64,000 bases of DNA from Clostridium sp. chh4-2 (GTDB lineage Bacteria > Bacillota > Clostridia > Lachnospirales > Lachnospiraceae): positions 53,525 to 117,524 of the forward strand of contig NZ_PKUU01000024.1 of NCBI RefSeq assembly GCF_002899675.1, given 5' to 3'. A model generated the notes under the pieces. That model was not told where the DNA came from and did not search any database. It saw only the letters and a list, made by a program, of their open reading frames with translations. Of the stretch, positions 59,755-64,000 are shown piece by piece. The stretch's first letter is position 1; the number at the start of each line of letters is the position of its first letter. The translations under genes were made by a program, and so were the position numbers.

Positions 59755-60549
59755 ATGGACGAATGGATAAGCTACCCCGGTGACAGCGCTGTGGGGATGG
59801 ATGTTTTTCCGGTTAAAGAGCCGGTGGGGGCAGTTGTGGTCTGCCCCGGAGGAGGATATGGTTTTGTTTCCCCGAGAGAGGGCAGACCGGTGGCTAAGGC
59901 GTGGAACAGGGCAGGGTTTTGCGCATTTGTACTCACATATTCCTGTGAAGGAGCTCCTCTTGAAAAAAGACCGCTGCATCAGCTCAGCTGGGCCGTATCT
60001 CAGGTTAAGAAAATGTCCGGACAGTACGGCTTTTCTCCGGACAAAGTCATAACCTGCGGATTTTCGGCCGGAGGCCATCTGGCAGGGAATCTGGGAGTGG
60101 TTTGGAACCGTCCTGAGTGGTTTTTGGAAGGGACGGATCTGGAACTTCACCGCCCGGCAGCTCAGGTACTTTGCTATCCCGTGATAACGGCTGGAGAATT
60201 TGCCCACAGAGGAAGTTTTGACAACCTGGCCGGAACAGACAGGGCTCATCAGCAGGATTATTCTTTGGAAAATCTGGTAACGGAACAGACTCCGCCTACA
60301 TTTTTATGGCATACCATAGCGGATGAATCCGTTCCGGTAGAGAATACACTGTTGTTTTCCAGAAAGCTGCTTGAGAACCATGTAATTCAGGAAGTACATT
60401 TATTCCCATTTGGATGCCATGGTCTGTCCTTGGCGACAGAGGAGGTTACTCAGGTGGAAAAGAACCGATATGCCGATCCGCATTTGGCTCATTGGTTTAC
60501 CTTAGCAGCAGAGTGGGCGAAGGAAGTTTTAGAACATAAGAACAATTAA
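59755..60549 (+). CDS. Alpha/beta-hydrolase esterase (acetyl-esterase type)
   Basis: 264 residues. 'PVGAVVVCPGGGYGFVSPREGRPVA' gives the oxyanion-side strand, the nucleophile is S104 in 'GFSAGGHLAGNL', with an Asp in 'IADESVPVENTLL' and a His in 'FGCHGLSLA'. This pattern fits the bacterial acetyl-xylan esterase/BD-FAE-like group. It is cytosolic and may deacetylate an imported sugar. It follows the PTS gene after 120 bp and ends at a strong terminator, so it probably belongs to the same locus. Confidence 0.88.
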   Translation: MDEWISYPGDSAVGMDVFPVKEPVGAVVVCPGGGYGFVSPREGRPVAKAWNRAGFCAFVLTYSCEGAPLEKRPLHQLSWAVSQVKKMSGQYGFSPDKVITCGFSAGGHLAGNLGVVWNRPEWFLEGTDLELHRPAAQVLCYPVITAGEFAHRGSFDNLAGTDRAHQQDYSLENLVTEQTPPTFLWHTIADESVPVENTLLFSRKLLENHVIQEVHLFPFGCHGLSLATEEVTQVEKNRYADPHLAHWFTLAAEWAKEVLEHKNN

Positions 60550-60551
60550 AA

Positions 60552-60594
60552 AACAGATGCCCGACAGATTATTTTCTGTCGGACATCTGTTTTT
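60552..60594 (+). terminator. Terminator of the sugar-utilisation locus
   Basis: AACAGATGCCCGACAG pairs with CTGTCGGACATCTGTT (one mismatch), followed by a T tract. Confidence 0.93.
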
Positions 60595-60767
60595 TTGCAA
60601 AGAAAATGTAATTGAATATTAAAATACCATCCCCAATAGTTTGCTATAATAATAGTAGGAAATCGGATAAAATGTGTATAGAAGATTGAAGAGGAAAATT
60701 AAGATAAAAGTAAAACAGAATACAAATATATCTGATAACATGAAGATAGGGAAGGAGATGTTAGATT

Positions 60768-62345
60768 ATGGAGAAAAAATTAATAAGCTATGGTTTAGCG
60801 ATTTTATTGCTTATGACCGCATGTACAGATAAAAAAACTGAGAATCAGGCGATTCCTGAATCCAATGTTTCAATCAGCCAGACTGCCGCCAATCCGTCGT
60901 CCGTACAATCGGAAGAGACGCCGGTAAAGACGGAAGAAGATATCCAAACTGTCGCAGCATACCAGTTTGTACCGGATTATGGTATCTGTGAAAAGGGAAA
61001 TGCTCCCATCTATGTGATGGACCCGCAGAGCCGTCCGGTTGTGAAAGAAGATGACGCGGAGATCGAACTTTTATCCGCAGTATATCAAAACGGAACCATG
61101 CTGGCAAAATTTAGGACCAAGGATTACTCGGCGGTGCAGATACCGGAAGAGGAGGCTCAGGTTTTGTTGGAAACGGAAAAAGAAAATCAGAAAAAGCAGG
61201 AGCAGGGAGAACCTGTGCAATGGGATGACACTTATATTACCATTGATTCCGAAAAAGGAATATTGGTTAGAAGTCCATTTGCACAGCGGGTAAAAGAGGA
61301 AAATGAAAGACGGAACACCTCAAAGGAAAAAAGAACAAAATGCGTATACGGCGAGGGAATACCGGAAGTAGGCTATTCATTTACAAAATCCACAAGTTCT
61401 TCTGATTATGATAACTATCTGGAAAAAGGCTACATCACTACCGTATCAGAGCATTGTATGGAAGATAAAGTATTTGAAGTTTCCAGTCCAACTGGAGTTT
61501 ACGAGATTAAGATGCCGGGATTTACAGAAACCTTGACATTTGAATTTGTACCGGCCATGCAGATACCTTCCTTGGAAGAACTAAAAGGGTATACCAGCCA
61601 CAGCAGCGCCGGTATTTATGCAGTAGGAAGCTCTGAAGAAGAAGGAATGGAGCTGCAGTATTATACATATTCCAAGAAAAATGAGAGAATTTATCCGGAT
61701 ACCAATCAGTGCATTTTGGAGAAAGATGGAAATGTATATGAAAGGATCTATCACAATGATTACTGGGACGGATCTCACTACTCGATAACAGGTATTGGAA
61801 AGGGGAGACAGGGCGACAAACTTTTATTTCAAGTGCCTGAAGAAGAGAGAACTGGTGATTTTACTTTGAAAATCCCGCGGGTTAGGATAATTTCACAGGA
61901 ATTATCAGATGTCATTGAGATTCAGATACCGGATGGAGAAGCAGACTCCGGACAAAAAATAGAGTTTGCCGACAGCACAATAACCATCAGCAAAGTGAAG
62001 AGAATGGAAGAACCTGTTTATTACGGCAATATTAACGGTGAGGACGTGAGTAAACCGGCTGTTTATCTTACGTTGAAAAGTGAGATGAAAGCAGCGGAGA
62101 GAAGTTTTTTACAGATGTCGGGCATCCAGCCGGATTCAAAGCACAGCGAGGAAGCCAGTCCGTATATAAGTTACATGATACCGGATCTTGATGAAAATGG
62201 AGAGCAGTATCCTTATAGCAAATTGATCGGATTTTATGCATTTTATGAAGACGGGGACAAAACAGTACAGGTTCAGTTCAGGAATCCGTCTTATTTACTG
62301 GATGAGGAATTTGAGCTGCCAATTGAGATGACGATGGGAGATTAA
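60768..62345 (+). CDS. Secreted lipoprotein of unknown function
   Basis: 525 residues. 'LAILLLMTAC' ends in a lipobox with C19, so signal peptidase II should process it to a membrane-anchored lipoprotein. A Ser/Thr/Glu-rich linker follows (20-65), then a largely beta-strand region with two similar-looking parts (about 240-330 and 340-420). No catalytic motif or known family is recognised. It is 33 bp upstream of the DUF2812 gene and likely cotranscribed with it. A TATAAT at about 60644 may be part of its promoter. Composition is normal for the region. Confidence 0.75.
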   Translation: MEKKLISYGLAILLLMTACTDKKTENQAIPESNVSISQTAANPSSVQSEETPVKTEEDIQTVAAYQFVPDYGICEKGNAPIYVMDPQSRPVVKEDDAEIELLSAVYQNGTMLAKFRTKDYSAVQIPEEEAQVLLETEKENQKKQEQGEPVQWDDTYITIDSEKGILVRSPFAQRVKEENERRNTSKEKRTKCVYGEGIPEVGYSFTKSTSSSDYDNYLEKGYITTVSEHCMEDKVFEVSSPTGVYEIKMPGFTETLTFEFVPAMQIPSLEELKGYTSHSSAGIYAVGSSEEEGMELQYYTYSKKNERIYPDTNQCILEKDGNVYERIYHNDYWDGSHYSITGIGKGRQGDKLLFQVPEEERTGDFTLKIPRVRIISQELSDVIEIQIPDGEADSGQKIEFADSTITISKVKRMEEPVYYGNINGEDVSKPAVYLTLKSEMKAAERSFLQMSGIQPDSKHSEEASPYISYMIPDLDENGEQYPYSKLIGFYAFYEDGDKTVQVQFRNPSYLLDEEFELPIEMTMGD

Positions 62346-62378
62346 ACAGCTGCCAAAGCAGCAGAAGGAGAGGCTAAT

Positions 62379-63374
62379 ATGAATGGATATCAGAAATATA
62401 TAATTCCGTGCAGCCTCTTGGACATTCAGGGGCTGGAGCGTTTTTTTGAAAAGAAAGCCCAAAAGGGTTATTTGATCCGCAGCTTCTCTAAATGGAGTGA
62501 TGTTGGAAGATTTGAAGAGGTTTTGGAAGGAACCTGCCATTTTTGCATTGATATTTATAGAAAAGATCTTACGAAGAAGGACGAGGGTGATCCCGAATTC
62601 TTAGAGTATATCGAAGAGTGTGAAGCGCTAGGATGGATTTACACATGCACTTATAAAAATCTTGTGATTTTTTACAACAGGGATGAAGACCGTCCTCTGG
62701 AATTGAAACGCAATAAGATAGCGGCCAGACAATATTTGGTTGATATAACCTGCCCGGAAGAAAAAAGAATGCTTCTGCGTCAGTCTTTGTATTCGGCAGG
62801 AGTTATGTCCTTTTGGTTTATTCTGCTGTTTTTAGGATTTTGGAAAGACGGGACAGAGAAAAATATGGGGATATGGATTTACTGCCTGATCTTTTTAAGC
62901 GGTTTGATGTTCATTAATTTATCCGGAGCGATTGCAAGATACATTCAGAACCTGCGGATCGGGAATGCCTTGGAGAAGGGAAACGATTATTTGCTCAGAC
63001 CTGTATTCTGGGATGAAGATATGATAATGTCTCTGGTATTGCTGATAACGGAATTCGCACTTTTTCTGTGGAGTTATCAGATCTTCTCAGTCAGATCTGC
63101 GGTTTTGTCCTCCTGCTCTATGGTCATATCCGCAGCAATCCTTGGTTTAGGAAGAATTAAATACCGCATGGGGAAAAAGTGGAAGTATCCTATTATAATA
63201 CGGCTTTGTTGTATTGTCCCCCTTATTCTGCTTTCCATATCCGTGAAAACGACTCCTACTGTATGCAATTACCGGTATGAGCTCCATTCCAATACGGACA
63301 ATTACGGAGGGAATGACAGGGAAGGACAGATGAAAGAAGCAGTAATGAGAATGGAAGAAAAGGCAAAGTCCTGA
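62379..63374 (+). CDS. DUF2812 domain membrane protein
   Basis: 331 residues: an N-terminal soluble DUF2812-type domain (about 1-125, 'ERFFEKKAQKGYLIRSFSKW' and 'GWIYTCTYKNLVIFYN'), then about five membrane helices between 145 and 295 and a short extracytoplasmic tail. DUF2812 genes usually follow a PadR-type repressor; here the partner is a lipoprotein instead. Function is unknown. An AGGAGAGG site precedes the ATG. A terminator follows at 63421. Confidence 0.8.
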   Translation: MNGYQKYIIPCSLLDIQGLERFFEKKAQKGYLIRSFSKWSDVGRFEEVLEGTCHFCIDIYRKDLTKKDEGDPEFLEYIEECEALGWIYTCTYKNLVIFYNRDEDRPLELKRNKIAARQYLVDITCPEEKRMLLRQSLYSAGVMSFWFILLFLGFWKDGTEKNMGIWIYCLIFLSGLMFINLSGAIARYIQNLRIGNALEKGNDYLLRPVFWDEDMIMSLVLLITEFALFLWSYQIFSVRSAVLSSCSMVISAAILGLGRIKYRMGKKWKYPIIIRLCCIVPLILLSISVKTTPTVCNYRYELHSNTDNYGGNDREGQMKEAVMRMEEKAKS

Positions 63375-63420
63375 TTTTAATTTTAATTTAAAGTAAATAA
63401 GAAATAAAAATGAGAAATAA

Positions 63421-63453
63421 GGGTGTGGATCAGAGATCCGCATCTTTATTTTT
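63421..63453 (+). terminator. Terminator before the rRNA promoters
   Basis: GTGTGGATC/GATCCGCAT-type stem around an AGA loop, followed by TTTATTTTT. Confidence 0.75.
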
Positions 63454-63600
63454 ACGGACATATTTTACCCTCCATCATCATAATTTGATGACATATCAGG
63501 TATAAAATGGGGAAATGGGGAGAAAATACACTTATAATATCCCATAAAATGCCGTTTTTGGCACGTTTTGAAAAGAATTTAAAAAAAATGAAAAAAATGC

Positions 63601-63629
63601 TTGACTTTTGTCGGCTGCTTTGGTATTCT
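63601..63629 (+). promoter_or_regulatory. rRNA operon promoter P1
   Basis: TTGACT (63601-63606), 17 bp, TATTCT (63624-63629), preceded by an A-rich tract (63576-63599) suitable as an UP element. Confidence 0.85.
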
Positions 63630-63696
63630 ATTAAACGTGCCTCAGATATGAATTTTTCGAGAGCGAAAAACAATTTTGAAAAAAATAAAAAAACTC

Positions 63697-63725
63697 TTGA
63701 CAAAAACATAAAGATGAGATACAAT
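63697..63725 (+). promoter_or_regulatory. rRNA operon promoter P2
   Basis: TTGACA (63697-63702), 17 bp, TACAAT (63720-63725), exactly 96 bp after P1 and also preceded by an A-rich tract. The next 230 bp form the 16S leader. Confidence 0.9.
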
Positions 63726-63959
63726 AAATGAGTTGCTTCTGAAAAAGCAACACAATAAGAACCTTGATAATTAAAGATTGAACAGTATGTAAAACCCTGA
63801 AAATTCTAATAAAACAGGTCATGTTTGATGGCCTTGAATGAGAAAATTCAGAACAAATACAGAGATGTATACGAACCAAACAAAACAGTAAAGAGAGTTG
63901 AAAGACACTCTCCGGATTTAAAATTAGCTAACGTTAATTTTGAATCAAGATCAAAACTT

Positions 63960-64000
<41 letters not shown>

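Overview
The window reads as chromosome of an anaerobic, gut-type Lachnospiraceae (Clostridium cluster XIVa). This is inferred from the six-cysteine SCIFF peptide with its radical-SAM maturase next to a fused secDF, tgt and yajC; from Gram-positive promoters (TTGACA-17-TATAAT) and AGGAGG-type ribosome sites; and from the first bases of a 16S rRNA gene at the right edge. There are about 47 protein genes, nearly all on the + strand. I see no tRNA, CRISPR array, phage or transposase gene.

Layout. 1-7445: tail of a zinc-type dehydrogenase, then a ROK regulator and a catabolic operon (carboxylate-type transporter, hydantoinase/oxoprolinase, an ImmA/IrrE-like metalloprotein, FAD oxidoreductase). 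8047-14625: surface-glycan cluster with three enzymes leading to CDP-4-keto-3,6-dideoxyglucose, a LicD protein, a GT2 glycosyltransferase and a polytopic membrane protein. 14675-21392: two small XRE regulators, an HtrA protease, a ClpX-type unfoldase, a subtilisin-like protease and signal peptidase II. 22440-29780: CNNM/CBS protein, TIGR04086 membrane protein, SCIFF peptide and maturase, SecDF, Tgt, YajC. 30732-38201: AraC regulator diverging from a uroporphyrinogen-decarboxylase-like gene, HAD phosphatase, orphan molybdopterin oxidoreductase, MATE exporter. 38550-46689: leuB-ilvD-ilvB and serC-serA-DUF1015. 47028-53327: NlpC/P60 hydrolase, thioesterase, rpsL-rpsG-fusA-tuf. 53558-60549: two RpiR regulators and a PTS/GH13 sugar module. 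60768-63374: lipoprotein and DUF2812 protein. 63601-64000: tandem rRNA promoters and the 16S start.

The most unusual content is a family of large non-coding palindromic elements. Three full copies (21394-22348, 29785-30739, 35880-36750; the last inverted) share imperfect terminal inverted repeats and two giant hairpins. The first hairpin has a 54-bp arm, the second an 82-83-bp arm, and each ends in a two-branched T-shaped head. An AT-rich spacer lies between them. Arms are perfect or nearly so within a copy but differ between copies. The head has a near-invariant 17-nt apical segment, and one head is inverted relative to the others. Element ends lie within 0-4 nt of stop codons and in two cases supply the stop codon. 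A solo hairpin (7648-7934) is a diverged relative. I recognise no described family for this; mobile element, structured RNA and bidirectional terminator remain open.

Starts were chosen by Shine-Dalgarno position and family length. Functions rest on motifs read by eye, with no database search.
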